Shown: positions 24,131 through 35,626 of the stretch, piece after piece | How the letters are laid out: each line of letters opens with the position of its first letter | Position numbering within the stretch: the stretch's first letter is position 1 | Assembly (NCBI GenBank): GCA_023374045.1 | Contig: CM041776.1 | Location: forward strand, 119,989,000 to 120,052,999 | Direction of reading: 5' to 3' | Length of the DNA stretch: 64,000 bases | Source of the DNA: Limonium bicolor | Taxonomy: Eukaryota; Streptophyta; Magnoliopsida; Caryophyllales; Plumbaginaceae | Made by a program: the position numbers and the translations under genes | Notes under the pieces: generated by a model | Told to the model about the DNA's origin: nothing | The model's database searches: none | Seen by the model: only the letters and a program-made list of their open reading frames with translations

Positions 24131-26430
24131 GCGAACAAGTCTCATCCTCACAGGGTCAATGAAATATCCCAAATATTTATTACCTTAATTAATAAGGGTT
24201 AATTTAAATCATGAGCAATAATTGTTATATATATTATTACAACAATATATAGTCTAAAATGGACATTAAACCATACATTAAATCTCTAATCAAAGAGAGA
24301 ATATTTTTAAGGGGAAATCAACTCCTAATATTAATACTACATGTAACATGTTAGTACATGTATTCAATATCACAAATATCACTCAATAAACTATATAAAC
24401 TATGTGATATAGGCAAAACAAATTAAAAGTGCAATAGACACTCATATACATACATTAAAACAAGAAACACCATAAGTCACAACTTGACCCATAAATAAAG
24501 TCACAAGTGTACAACTTAATGTCTTAATATTAAGCTTTAAAAAAATTCAAAAATATCCTTCCAAAGTCTTGTATGGCCGGATGACTATGTATGAAAGAGG
24601 GAACAAAATATATGAGGAAGATAAACAAGTACAAGTCTAAGGCATAAAAATAAGAAGAAAACCTTGTACTTTACTTCACTTTCCCTCCATCTTTCCTTGT
24701 CTTCTCGGCTGACTAATGCTCCAGCCTTCCCTTTTTGTTCCAGTCACTACAAAGAAAAAGAAGAAAAAGACTAAGCAAAAGAAAGAGATGGGACATAAAC
24801 TAAGCTAATGAAGTTGAAACTCGCTATCGCTCCCTATGCGTCCCCGATCGATCGTGGGTGTATCGTTGACTCAAATAAACTATTGGATAGTTTAGGAAAG
24901 ACACGAGATAAACTTAAACTGGAAACTTCATTCCCATTGAGAATTTACAAACAGAAATTCACTTAATCTTCCTCGCCCCACACACGGACTCCAAGACAAT
25001 TTAGGACAGCATCCCAAAGTCCTCTACCCTCTCCTGACAGCCAGCCTACGGTTCCCCAACCGCTCCCCGACTGATTAGTCTATCAAATACAAAGTGTTGT
25101 CACACAACTCCAGTCCTAACCAGCTCACCAACTTTCCAACTTTTACACACACTTAAGTCTGATTCACACTTACTCAGATAATCTCTATCTTTTTCTCTCT
25201 AGTACAGACTTGTTTACATATGACATAAATGCAAGTATATATATGGTTAGTTAAGATATAACTACCGTCCTATAAAATCCTAGACTCTAGGAGTCGACTA
25301 CAGCTTTGACCTTTCACATAAAAACCACACTAGATTTGTAGAAAGGCTTCAACTTGATCTGGAGACGTTAGAACACATGTCACCTTGTGATTGAACACAT
25401 CGGCGGCAGCTCTCTCGATTGGTTGAACACAACTTGTGTACTCATTGTCTGATCTTGTTTGGCTCATTAATGTCATAAATGCTCGTTTAGACTTCATTAT
25501 GGCTATGTAATCGTTCTAATAAATAGCCCTTAACTTATCTTGTTCTTTTGCACATTAATGAGTTATATTCTTGCGTGTGCTAGTTGATTATGAGGATGTG
25601 TGAGTCTGCATAGATATGTCGATCTTCTTGTAGTGTTTTGTCTTTGATTTACTTCTGAAGCATAAGAGATATGTTCATGTGAGCTTAAAAAGCTTCAAAT
25701 TTGATATTGGACCAAAATATAACACTTTAGCATCGTCCATATAAAATTTCATCAATTTTGGACAACATTTAAGCATGTTTAAAGTTAAATTACTAAAATC
25801 ACAGGGATATATTGTGAATTACGAAAGAAAACAGGGGTATATCGTGAATTTTCCCTTAAATTTATGTTGAGAAGACAAACTATATAATGAATATTGTGAA
25901 CCTTATTCATAAAAAGTTCATACAAAAATTTTTATTGGTAAAAGAAGAATAACCGGACAACATACAATTCTTCCCGCCGCAGCTGACAATGCTAATTGGA
26001 CGAGACCTTATTATTTTGTGGGATTATGGAAATTACTTTGCCTGATCAATTTTTTTTCGTTCTGTTTTTATTTTATTTCTTTTCCCTTTTTTTAATGTAC
26101 CATTATTTCTTAAATTAGAAAAGAATGGCGCCTCAATGATTTGTCCTCTTCCAACCTCTTCATTCAAGTCATTCGATTGGCTGTCCAAGCGAGAGTTGGC
26201 TGCAGGCCAGTGGCATTAAGTTTGACAGAGTGATATGACGCATACGATGATTTCTTTTGTAAGACAGCTGGGCTAGACTATACACTCTATCACATCATAT
26301 ACAACTCACTCAAGAAAGAGAAACCGACTGTTGCCTTCTTGTCGAAGCTGTAAAGAGACGTGCATGGCATTACACCATAAGACTTTGCACCATTATTCCG
26401 TGTGCGTATCGTGTACATTTATGACGCGGC
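24131..26430. other. Unassigned non-coding region
   Basis: I see no convincing coding frame, LTR or TIR in these 2.3 kb. It is AT-rich around 24170-24560 with moderate complexity after 24700. A pair of near repeats, ACAGGGATATATTGTGAATT and ACAGGGGTATATCGTGAATT, lies at 25801-25850 and may be part of a transposon end. The last 200-300 bp probably include the promoter of the next gene. Confidence 0.5.
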
Positions 26431-26434
26431 TCTT

Positions 26435-26441
26435 TATATAT
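26435..26441 (+). promoter_or_regulatory. TATA box of the NOI-like gene
   Basis: TATATAT lies in CTTTATATATACTTG, about 170 bp upstream of the proposed start codon. This leaves room for a 5' untranslated leader of about 140 bp rich in CT. Confidence 0.55.
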
Positions 26442-26607
26442 ACTTGTGTGGATGTTTGTTATCGTCTCGAATAGTTTCTTTCTCCCTTATTTTGCTAGCT
26501 CTGGGTATCTCTCTTTTTCCTTCTGCCTGCCGTTCATCTTTTCTTAATTTTTAGGTGGAATCCAGCAGCAGCTTCAGAGCTAGCCAGTCCTTTTGGGTGA
26601 TTTCTGT

Positions 26608-27101
26608 ATGGTATGATTCATCCAAATCTAATCACTGCAATTGGTCATGTTGAAACTCAGTTGCATGATATATACATATCAGATGAACAATAACTTATTT
26701 ATAATCATTTGACTATGGTCATGATGAACAGGCAGCCGGCGGTAGACCATTGCCCAAATTCGGGGAATGGGATGTGAACAACCCGGCCTCAGCTGAAGGA
26801 TTCACAGTAATTTTCAACAAGGCAAGGGATCAGAAGAAGAGCAGCGGGACAGCTTGCAGCGGTGGTGGTGGCGAGGTGCCTGCTCCACATACCAACTACC
26901 ACCAGAAAGACAACCCCAAGAAGCAACACAAGCCATCGGTATGATTGATCAATCAATACTTATTACTACAAATTGACTTTACTAAGTACCCAATACTAGA
27001 CTAGTAGAGACCTCTAATGTTTGCGAACAGACTGTTGACCTTATACAATGTTCTTCGTCAATTTGTTGCAGAAGTGGTGGTGCTGCGCTTATGGAGCTTG
27101 A
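26608..27101 (+). CDS. NOI/RIN4-like small protein (3 exons)
   Basis: This is a small plant protein of the NOI (nitrate-induced)/RIN4 family. Proposed coding exons are 26608-26610 (ATG alone), 26732-26938 and 27072-27101, with GT-AG introns and phase 0 junctions; the product is 79 residues. The N-terminus [17 protein letters not shown] is followed by [19 protein letters not shown], the NOI signature. PKFGEW is the motif that in RIN4 is the cleavage site of the bacterial protease AvrRpt2. The C-terminus KWWCCAYGA has paired cysteines that in this family are lipid-modified and anchor the protein to the plasma membrane. The short basic middle is variable, as usual in the family. No frameshift is seen. 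Splicing directly after the ATG is inferred, but it gives the expected N-terminus. RIN4 relatives regulate basal immunity; the role of this short member is not shown by the sequence. Confidence 0.87.
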
Positions 27102-27793
27102 AGCAAGCAGACGATGAGCACAAAATGCCCTGTTCTATTTGATGTAATATACCTGTATTCATCATCTCAAAGTGAGGATTTTCATAATTATATCAGAAAA
27201 TGCAAATTTTGATTCTGCTCTTCTCATCCTCCTCCGTTATGTGCTCTTGTAATCTTCTCCGGTCCAAATGAACAACTTTGGCATGGTACACTAGTCAACC
27301 CCACCCCTCCCCCTCCCTCCCTTAAGATATGGATATAGATGACATCTGCTTAAGGGCAAATTACCAAAGCTCCAGAATCATTCCGATTCCCCTAACTAAA
27401 GAGCAGATAAACAGTATACTCATAAATCACACACACAAGGATAGATCAGAGAAACGTTTTAACTCTATAATCTCAATATATGTCATTATCGACAAACAAG
27501 TCTTTCACTTGGGTCGACATAAAAAGACATCAGCAACACCCCCATCTTACCAAAACATAAAAAAGTGTTTCAGGAATGTTAGTTCAGCTTGATTTCAGAC
27601 CAGTTATTCCAATGCCAAGGACCATAAAAAAACGCAATTAACACAGACTAAAAAGAGTAGTAGTTTATCAACCAACCCGCTTGTCAGAGTAAATTCAAGG
27701 GGTAAAAATGGGCATTTGCCTATCCACAATTCCCAAAAAAATTCCCTTCCCACTGAGTGTCTTAAGCTTCAGTTTTCTTCTACCTTGTATGAA
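27102..27793. other. Intergenic region between convergent genes
   Basis: It holds the 3' ends of the NOI-like gene (plus) and the CCCH gene (minus). A pyrimidine tract CCACCCCTCCCCCTCCCTCC lies at about 27301-27320. The open frame at 27329-27592 has no recognisable domain and I do not call it a gene. Confidence 0.6.
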
Positions 27794-30700
27794 TTACACC
27801 CAGCCATCGCCCCAGTCATCATTGTTGTTTGTTGGTGACTCGGGGACAGGAGAGTGGAGGTGGTCAGAGATAGGGATAGAGCCACCACTGTCAACTGACA
27901 ATCCATAGCCTGCGGGATGATCAAACAGACAACGTGGTCCGTATTTGCAGATACCTAGTTGCTCATAGTTTCGACATGTTTTAGCACCCTGTACAAATCA
28001 GCAAGAGAATGAACCATAAGTCATGTTTCGATCAAATGAAACAAAAGATTCCCTAATAATCTACAGATCATTTGGGAGGCGGAGGCAGAGGCAGACAAGA
28101 CACAGCCAAGATTATTCTAATAAAGAAGAGCACTTACAGGTCTAAGAGGGAGACCCTTCTCATTGAGCTCACATTTAGGAACTGCAGAAGCTGATACACC
28201 TCCTCCTACTCCTCCTTTTGTGTCACCTTTGGGATGGTGATATCTACAATTCGGCCCATACTTACAGTTCCCAGTTTTCATAAAGTAATCACACTCAGGT
28301 TCACCAGGCCGCTCAGGGAATTCATCAACTACTCTACCAGGTTGCTGATGCTGCTTGAAGTTGAAACTACTCTTTGGCTTCTGGTTCAGATAGTTCGGGT
28401 ATGATTGGAAAGGCCTCTTGGGTTCAGACGGCAAAGTTTGGGCCTATGGAAATAAAGAACAGCAGAGACAGCCAAGCAACAGCTTTTAATTCAAAACCTA
28501 AATGAGTAATTTTAGAATGAAATTTCACAAGTTACTCAAATGTTTTGCATGATTTAGCAATGGTAGATCCTAGAATCGAATTTTTTTCTTCGTGCAGGAT
28601 CTATGCCTGAACCTTCCCCATACATTCATTACTCTACCAATTTCATTCTTTGGTATATCAATACAAGTTGATATAGTTAGATCTGTAAACTGAAACAAAT
28701 TATTACCACCCCAGAAGACCAGCCATTCATGACAGGAGCAGCTGCAGGCATTGTGGATTTTGGGATCTGGTTTTTCGGATGGTGATACCTGCACTGGGAC
28801 TTGTATTTACAATCTCCGTTTCTCATGAAAAGGAGCACTCAGGCTCACCCGGTCGTTCAGGATATTCCACCTCATGAACAGTCTGTGGTTGGAAGTGCTG
28901 ATGTGGTAACATTACAGAAGGTCCCTTCATCACACTATGATTTAGGCCATTTGGAGCATTCTGTAGAAGTCTGGATTTGGGATGGTGATATCTACATTGA
29001 GATCGAAACTTGCAGGTCCCAGTTTTCATAAAGTAATCACACTCTGGTACACCAGGTCGTTCAGGGAACTCTTCCCCGGTTGGAATCTCGAGCTGCCTCC
29101 CAAAGAATTTGTTTTCTTGAAAGAATCGGTCATAACTTGATTAGGCTGAGTACTCATAGTGTTGTTTGGCATGTTAAGGGGCATCTGTATGAGAAAGAAC
29201 CAAAATTAAAAGACAGAGAACTGCATTTAGGATAGAGAAAAAGAAGGAAGAAGCTAAAAATATCACTTAATTCTCACTACTCATGTGGACCTATTTCAAA
29301 ATTAGCACAATTATAAACAAATCATGTCATGACATGTTATCAGATAACTAAGAGGTTTCCTCAAGAATACCATAAACACGCAAATCCTGCACAATTCCAA
29401 ATCACACAAGTATGTAAAATCTTACGCCAATGTCCATGGACTATACATGCAACAAATTTTATACAGACGAAAATAATAAAATTTGAAATACAAGAAAGTT
29501 AGTTGAATCAAACTGAGTCAAGTATCCCAGCTACCTGATACTGATTCCATCCAGAAATTGGTGGAACCCCCTGAGAAATAGGATTCACCCACGGCATTTG
29601 AGATGGAAAATTCTCAGAGCTCGAGGAATGAGTCATCACCTGCCTAGGCGCAGACATAGGCACCATTTGACTACTATTACCTGCTGAAATCACTGTATTA
29701 TCTCTACTAGGCAGACCATTGTACAATGCACTCTTAGAGTCTTCAATAGTAGCAGTTGGGTCAGGGTGATTAAAACGACAATTGGCACCATACCCACATG
29801 AACCATTTCGCATGTAAAATTGACATTCTTTCGCGCTCTGTATGTACGAAAAATGAAACTGTGAATTAAACATCCTCATTTTTGAAGAACATAAAGTTTA
29901 GCTCTAGCAAATTCAAGGCACTAGAATGAGAACCAAAATTTACAGAAATGAATCTTACTGGACGCAAAAGGCAAACCGAGAAAATTAAGCTCTGTTTGGT
30001 CTCCATCAATTTTCTCTCTGGAGTGGCTGTATCGACATGCATCACCATACTTGCATCCACTTGGTGAAAGGTAGAACTGGAAAATTTGCAACCAGAATAC
30101 ATGGAGAGTATCAACATAACTCATCAAATTAATTATGAGAAAGCATATCTACTGATTAATAGAATGATTTTGTAATTATATGACATTAAATATTGTCATA
30201 TCTGCTGAGAGGAGTAAAATTCACCCTCACTTCATAACTAGTCGTGGGTAATAAAACCAGCATTGATCAGGAATGTGGCAGATCTCAAGTAACTAAAGAC
30301 TCCAAAGAAATCAACAAGGTGCGGACTCCAAAAAAACTAGGCAAGTTAAACCTATCATGAAAGGACGAACATCACATATCATTTTGCAGTTTATGACTAT
30401 GTTGGCCCGCAATGATCACATTAGAAATTCTAGGATAAAGGCGAAAATTGCACAGTATACTTTCTAATCTAAGCCATACTCTACTTGAAAGAGCAACTTG
30501 CAGTAGATATCATAATTGACGTTATGTGATAGAATGCTCTCCCTAAATCATCACACACCATGGTCCACAAGTACAATCAGGCTGTGAGTTAAGTGAGAAT
30601 GGCATGATTTGCCTAGCTAAAGCGCATATACGATTTGACCAAAGGGAAAAAAAGGGAAGAGGTTATATTTGCTCAAACACATAACTGGACCAAAGAGGTA

Positions 30701-31701
30701 AGAAACAGAAAATCAAAGGATCACGTGTAGTGTAGAACATTAAAACATCTAAAAAGGGAAAGAGGCTATACTTTGCTCAAACACAGTACTGGACAGAAAC
30801 AGTAACAAACCAAAATCCAAATCATCAATTGTAAGGTAGAACTACGAAACATTTTTAAAAAGGGAAGGGCCGTTTCTACATAAGTAATACTAGGTGTATC
30901 ATCCTTAGATGATATGATCAAACCTTGCACTCAATCTTCCCAAGATCACCCGACAACCCCTGCAGTTCAAACTCCTGGCCATGTTCAGCGTAAGCCTGAA
31001 TTCACGGACAAGAAATAGTGAGAAAGCGGAAACCATTTACGTTTCAACTAAGCATCGCAACACAGCACGAACAGAACCCCAAATAAACCAAAATTGACAT
31101 TAAGGAAACCAGAAAAAAAAAAGATATTCACCTCGTGCTTCTCCCTATTCTCAGGGTGATTAAACTTGCAATTGAAACCAAATTTGCAAGATCCGGTTTT
31201 CATGTAGAAGGAGCAATCTTCAGCACCCGGACGCAGAGGAAATCGAAAAGGTCCATTTCCATTTTCCTGCCAGTCTAACCTATCCTCTTCTTCCACATCC
31301 TTTTTCTCATCCCATTCCATGGAAGGATTCACAATTTTTCCTTCTCCTTTCCCTTCTATGTCATCTCCTACTCTAGCGTTTTCCTCTCCAGCTTCAATTA
31401 CCAAATTGGCTCCCTCGGCCTCTCCTCTTTCCTCCTCCACCACCTCTACTCTTACTTCTTCTCCTACTAAGTGCGTATTTTCAAGCTTCTTCGTGAGAGC
31501 TTGCTCGGGAGAAGAACAATGGTTTTGATCCCCACCAGCAGGATTGGCATGGACAGCATGATTTTCAGCATCGATGCAGCCATCGCCATCCTTACAGACA
31601 AGATCATGGTGAGGATGAGCTCCATTGCCAAGATCACTTGCACCCGAGCTAATCTCTTTATCCAAAGTGATGTCTGGGCGTACATCTTCACAGGTCCCCA
31701 T
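27794..31701 (-). CDS. CCCH zinc-finger protein, 7 exons, 7 fingers, apparent frameshifts
   Basis: This gene encodes a plant tandem CCCH (C-x8-C-x5-C-x3-H) protein, a class that binds RNA or DNA, resembling the Arabidopsis C3H43/C3H65/C3H67 group. Coding exons on the minus strand are 31132-31701, 30924-30995, 29959-30076, 29535-29837, 28707-29184, 28138-28443 and 27794-27988, all with GT-AG junctions in phase 0. If three one-base indels are disregarded the product is about 680 residues. The N-terminal 160 residues are acidic and low-complexity. Fingers lie at about 163-182, 213-232 (split by an intron), 258-277, 403-422, 471-490, 565-584 and 621-640. Fingers 4-6 are each preceded by PERPG(V/E)PEC. 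The tail ends DDWGDGWV. Frames break in exon 3 (extra T in a T run near 29967) and twice in exon 5 (near 28831 and between 29085 and 29135). These may be assembly errors or pseudogenisation; intact splice sites and conserved fingers favour the former. Confidence 0.88.
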
Positions 31702-32096
31702 TAATCAAATCCCGACGCGAGTGATGCAGACTACACAGACCATAAAAATGCCAGAGAAGAAAATTTTACATCCGTAAAAACCCTAATCGTCAACTGGAAA
31801 CGGGTTTTAGAAAACAAAACGGGGAGAAGGGAACTAGGGGGCGGCCGATTGTGGTGGGGATTGTTATTGCAGAGGTTCTGCTTGTCGACGAAAAGGAAAG
31901 GTGATTCGTACTGCAACGACGTCTAGAGGTGTGAATGGAGATACGCGGAGGGCGGAGGAGTAGATGAAGAGGCGTCACTGGATGCTCTATAGTGTGGTCA
32001 CCCCCACTGTCCTTTCCCTGATCCCTAGCTATTTTTTCCGACGTAGGGCGTATAATCTCGGCTGTCCAAATAGTTCCCAAACCGCGGTATTTGATA
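31702..32096 (-). other. 5' leader and promoter region of the CCCH gene
   Basis: It lies between the CCCH start codon and the foldback element at 32107. It is GC-richer than the following DNA. I see no clear TATA box. The open frames here are not supported as genes. Confidence 0.5.
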
Positions 32097-32106
32097 TGAA
32101 TAATGT

Positions 32107-32540
32107 GAAAAAAAGTCCAAAATAACACTTCACAACAAAAATATTACTTATATTAACCCCAACCAAAACTAATTCCTAAAATAACACTCCGGGAGAAATC
32201 GTCTCTTCAAAAGACGATTTCATTAATTGTAGAAGCTGAAATCGTCTCTTCAAAAGACGATTTCACTTATTTATGAGAAACTGAGAAATCGTCTTTTCAA
32301 AAGACGATTTCTCCCTGAGTTAAGCTAAACCATCGCAACGTTTCAATACTTAGAATTTTGTTAAGTGTTGGGTAATAAGTGAAATCGTCTTTTCAAAAGA
32401 CGATTTCAATTTCAACAATTTGTGAAATCGTCTTTTGAAGAAACGATTTCTCCCGGAAGTGTTATTTTAGGAATTAGTTTTGATTTGAGGTTAATATGAG
32501 TAATATTTTTGTTGTGGAGTGTTATTTCAGAATTTTTTTC
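32107..32540. mobile_element. Mutator-like foldback MITE with 10-bp target duplication
   Basis: The 434-bp element has long terminal inverted repeats (over 100 bp): GAAAAAAAGTCCAAAATAAC at the left end pairs with the right end, with few mismatches. A perfect 10-bp direct repeat TGAATAATGT flanks it at 32097-32106 and 32541-32550. TIRs starting with G, a 9-11-bp duplication and the lack of coding capacity fit a non-autonomous Mutator-like element. It sits about 400 bp upstream of the CCCH start codon. Confidence 0.88.
32195..32450. repeat. Five 27-bp palindromes inside the foldback element
   Basis: Copies lie at 32195-32221, 32238-32264, 32285-32311, 32381-32407 and 32424-32450. The consensus has 13-nt arms (GAAATCGTCTTTT) around one central base. 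Copies 3 and 4 are perfect; the others have one or two mismatches. The whole element is therefore a palindrome built of palindromes. Confidence 0.93.
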
Positions 32541-32550
32541 TGAATAATGT

Positions 32551-32865
32551 GAATGGTACCTGTTTTCAGATTAATTGTACCGATTATTATAGTATGATTA
32601 ATTTAATCGTGTAAATTGACCGATTTCAGAATCTATAACAGTATTGAATTTTTCATAACAGTTAATCGATATATAAACAATAAATATTTAAAATATTAAT
32701 GTTCACTTTTCATAATAATTAATATTAGTTATCAAGAAACAGAGCGTCGATTGTGCAAACCATCCGCACTATATTTGGTGCACTCTTGTCCAGTTGTCAA
32801 TTCATTCAGCAGCTGTAGTCTAGTTGGCAGCTCAGTCATCAACTGACTAGACTGTCTTTTATTAT
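32551..32865. other. AT-rich spacer
   Basis: No coding frame or element is recognised. Near 32800-32850 there is a local repeat of CAGTTGTCAATTCATTCAGC-like and CAGCTCAGTCATCAACTGAC-like sequence. Confidence 0.45.
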
Positions 32866-33817
32866 GAATTTTAATTTTTTGTAATTTTTAAAATATAAGT
32901 CCAAAATGTAAAAAAATTATATCATTATTCATCTAAATTTAAGCTCTCCAAAACAAGACCATTCATGGATATGTTTTGAGAAATTTTCAAATTTATATTA
33001 ATTATATGTATATATACATATATATCAATGAGACTTATAATTCATAACATCACTTTAGTGTATCATCATACACACATAACTTCATTTTAGGGTATCATAA
33101 TATCAGTTTTAATGAATCATAATAACAAAATTAATGAATCATATCTTCATTTTAGTGTATCATTGCAAACATATAAGAATAAAATTTGTTACACAATAAT
33201 ACACCACAAAATAATATTTGGTATGTATGAAAAATACATGATTCACCATATAAGGTTTAAAATACACCATACAACAATAATAATACACTACTAAACAATA
33301 ATGATTTTTATTGGTTTCGAAGTTTGTTATCTAATTCACCACTTATTAGTTAAGGAATCATAATATCAATTTTAATGAATCATAATATCAAAATTAATGA
33401 ATCATATCGTTCTTTTAGTGTATCATCGTAAACACATAAGAATAACAAATTTTACACAATAACACGCCACAAAATAATATTTGGTATACATGAAAAATAC
33501 ACGATTCACCAGATAAGGTTTAAAATACACCATACAACAATAATATTACACTACAAAACAATAATGATTTTTATCGGGTCCGAAAAAGTTGTTATCTAAT
33601 TCACCACTTATTAGTTAATGAATCATAATATCAAAATTAATGAATCAAAACATCTTTTTAATGTATCATCATAATATGTAAAAATAATTTTTTTTCAAAG
33701 TTGTCAAAACATATTCATGATTGGTCTTATTTTGAAGAGCTTGAATTTAGATGACCGGTGATATAATTTTTTTAAATTTAGACTTATATTTTAAAAGTTA
33801 CAATCATTCAAAGTTTC
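32866..33817. mobile_element. Non-autonomous TIR element (about 950 bp)
   Basis: Long, diverged terminal inverted repeats of about 130 bp (32866-33000 and 33690-33817) share AAAATATAAGTC, AAAAAAATTATATCA, TCATCTAAATT and CATATGTTTTGA-like blocks. It is very AT-rich with no coding capacity. I could not find a convincing target duplication, so the ends are approximate. The core carries a tandem duplication. Confidence 0.65.
33111..33690. repeat. Tandem duplication of about 250 bp in the TIR element
   Basis: The unit beginning AATGAATCATAA recurs at 33111, 33374 and 33617 (the last partial). Copies share TTTTAGTGTATCAT, ACACCACAAAATAATATTTGGTA-like and AATAATGATTTTTAT blocks. Confidence 0.8.
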
Positions 33818-34685
33818 ATCATCATTTTATGACACATAATCAATCCAGTCAGCACTTACTGGTATTGTCACATAATGCTGCCGCACAATATTATGTACGC
33901 ACCCGCCGCAGCCTCTAATTTGCCATCAAGAAAATATGAATAATATTATATTTTTTGTCATATGTGTTTGATTTATCATTTATGATTTAGGTGAATGATC
34001 GATATTATACTATAATATTAATAGAAATAACTGATAAAATCGAACCGAACTAAGACTTAACAGGTCTAAACGGAATGGTAATGTAAACAGATTTTAGAAA
34101 ATCGAATTAAATGTTAATCAAGTCCGATTAATCGATCTAAATAGATGGTAATGGAATTAGATTTTAGAAAATCAAAAATCTAATTAATTAAAAACAATTA
34201 ACCGGTTAATCTACCATATCTTAAGTATAAGGTGTAAGTGCGCAGCAGCACAAGATACTCCTGCGAAATTCGTTACTCCCAAAAAAAAAATTCTCAAATT
34301 GTGAACACTTTTTCTAAAGAGAGAATGAAAATATTAGGAAACATAATTTTCAAACCCATAGCTTATGCATTTTTAACCGAACCGTTCTGGTGTAATATTA
34401 TAAGGTGTCAAATTTGGACAAAACTTTCGTAATTACGGGAAAATGACAAATAGATGTTAATTAAAAGCAGCTCATGATTCTGCTTCTTGTCACAAAATCT
34501 GCGTGGGATGGTTTTAGCAATGAAAAAGAAGATAATTTTAAAGAAAATTAACATAATTAATTTTAAATTTAGTCAACATTTTTTTATTCAATTGTAGATA
34601 ATGTTGAAACAAAATATATTGTCAATTGTTGAAAGTTGGTTTTAGGTGGGTAGTCGGCTTGTCCTACTTTTTAAGCATAAATATA
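33818..34685. other. AT-rich non-coding region
   Basis: No gene or element is supported. Two near copies of GGTAATGnAAnnAGATTTTAGAAAATC lie at about 34076-34115 and 34146-34180. Confidence 0.5.
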
Positions 34686-34693
34686 TTGATATT

Positions 34694-35618
34694 AGCGATG
34701 ATAATGGGTCGGGTGGACCATCATCCACACCTGTCACCCGACTTCACCTGTGCGACTCATACTCAATCCATCACTCGTTATATCACCCATCACAGGTGAA
34801 ACGGGTGAACCCGTTATACTCGTTTGTTTTTCCTTATTCCTTACTCGTCATCAGTTAGGTTTGCAAAATTACTGTAAGTGAAGAGAGAAAATGGAGGTGC
34901 AGCATATATGTTCCATGTTTCGCTAGTTAGGGTTGCAAAATTACCTTCAAACATGAGAATGAAAAATTGCGTAGAGCATATATCCATGTTCGTTAGTTAG
35001 GGTTGCAAAACTACCATGAGTGAAGAGAGAAAACAGGGGTATAGAGCATGTATGTTTCATGTTCGTCGGTTAGGATTTCAAAATACCTTTAGTAATGTGA
35101 ATGAAAAACTACGCAGAGCATGTGATTCCTAGTTTTAGTTAAGGAGTTACAAAATTACCGAGAGTGAAGAGGGAAAATAGAGGCGTGGAGCATCTATGTT
35201 CCATGTTCGCCAGTTAGGGTCACTAAATTACCTTTAGTGAAGAGAACTAAAAACTGTGCAAGGCATGTATGTTAGGGTTGCGAAATTACCGAGTGATGAG
35301 AATGAAGAATGGCGCAGTCGCGTAGAGCATGAATGTTCCTTTTTCACTATTTAGGGTTGCAAAATTACCGTAGTGGAGGAGAATGAAGAATAGTTAACAA
35401 CTTAATATAATAATGTATATATTTATTATGTTTATGCGGGTGAGCGGGTCGTCAAACAGGTCGGGTGACAAGTAAAAATGTCCAATCCGTCACTCGACCC
35501 ACACCCGCATCGTTTCACCCGTCACCCGTTTTTCACCCGTTTTGTGTGGGGTTTCACGCGGTTTAGCGGGTCGGGTGGCCGGGTGAAACGGGTACCCACA
35601 AACCCATTGTCATCCCTA
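34694..35618. mobile_element. hAT-like non-autonomous element with internal minisatellite
   Basis: The left end GCGATGATAATGGGTCGGGTGG and the right end CCCATTGTCATCCCTAA are inverted, followed inward by more GGGTGA/TCACCC-rich inverted sequence. An 8-bp near repeat flanks it (TTGATATT at 34686-34693, ATGATATT at 35619-35626, one mismatch), the duplication length of hAT elements. No transposase is present. The superfamily assignment rests on duplication length only. Confidence 0.65.
34850..35395. repeat. Minisatellite of about 75-bp units: GTTAGGGTTGCAAAATTACC
   Basis: About seven degenerate units share GTTAGGGTTGCAAAATTACC, GTGAAGAGAATGAAAAA, GCGTAGAGCATGTATGTT and CCATGTTCG. They fill the centre of the hAT-like element. 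Confidence 0.85.
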
Positions 35619-35626
35619 ATGATATT

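Noticed and set aside
25801..25860. Repeated ACAGGGATATATTGTGAATT as a possible transposon terminus
   Set aside because: I could not find a matching inverted end or a target duplication nearby.
27329..27592. 87-codon plus-strand ORF between the two genes
   Set aside because: No recognisable domain, no gene-like context; it lies in the shared 3' flank of convergent genes.
31048..31131. Extension of CCCH exon 1 reading frame to 31048
   Set aside because: The frame runs past a good GT donor at 31130-31131 into intron; the next exon joins in phase to keep the family sequence.
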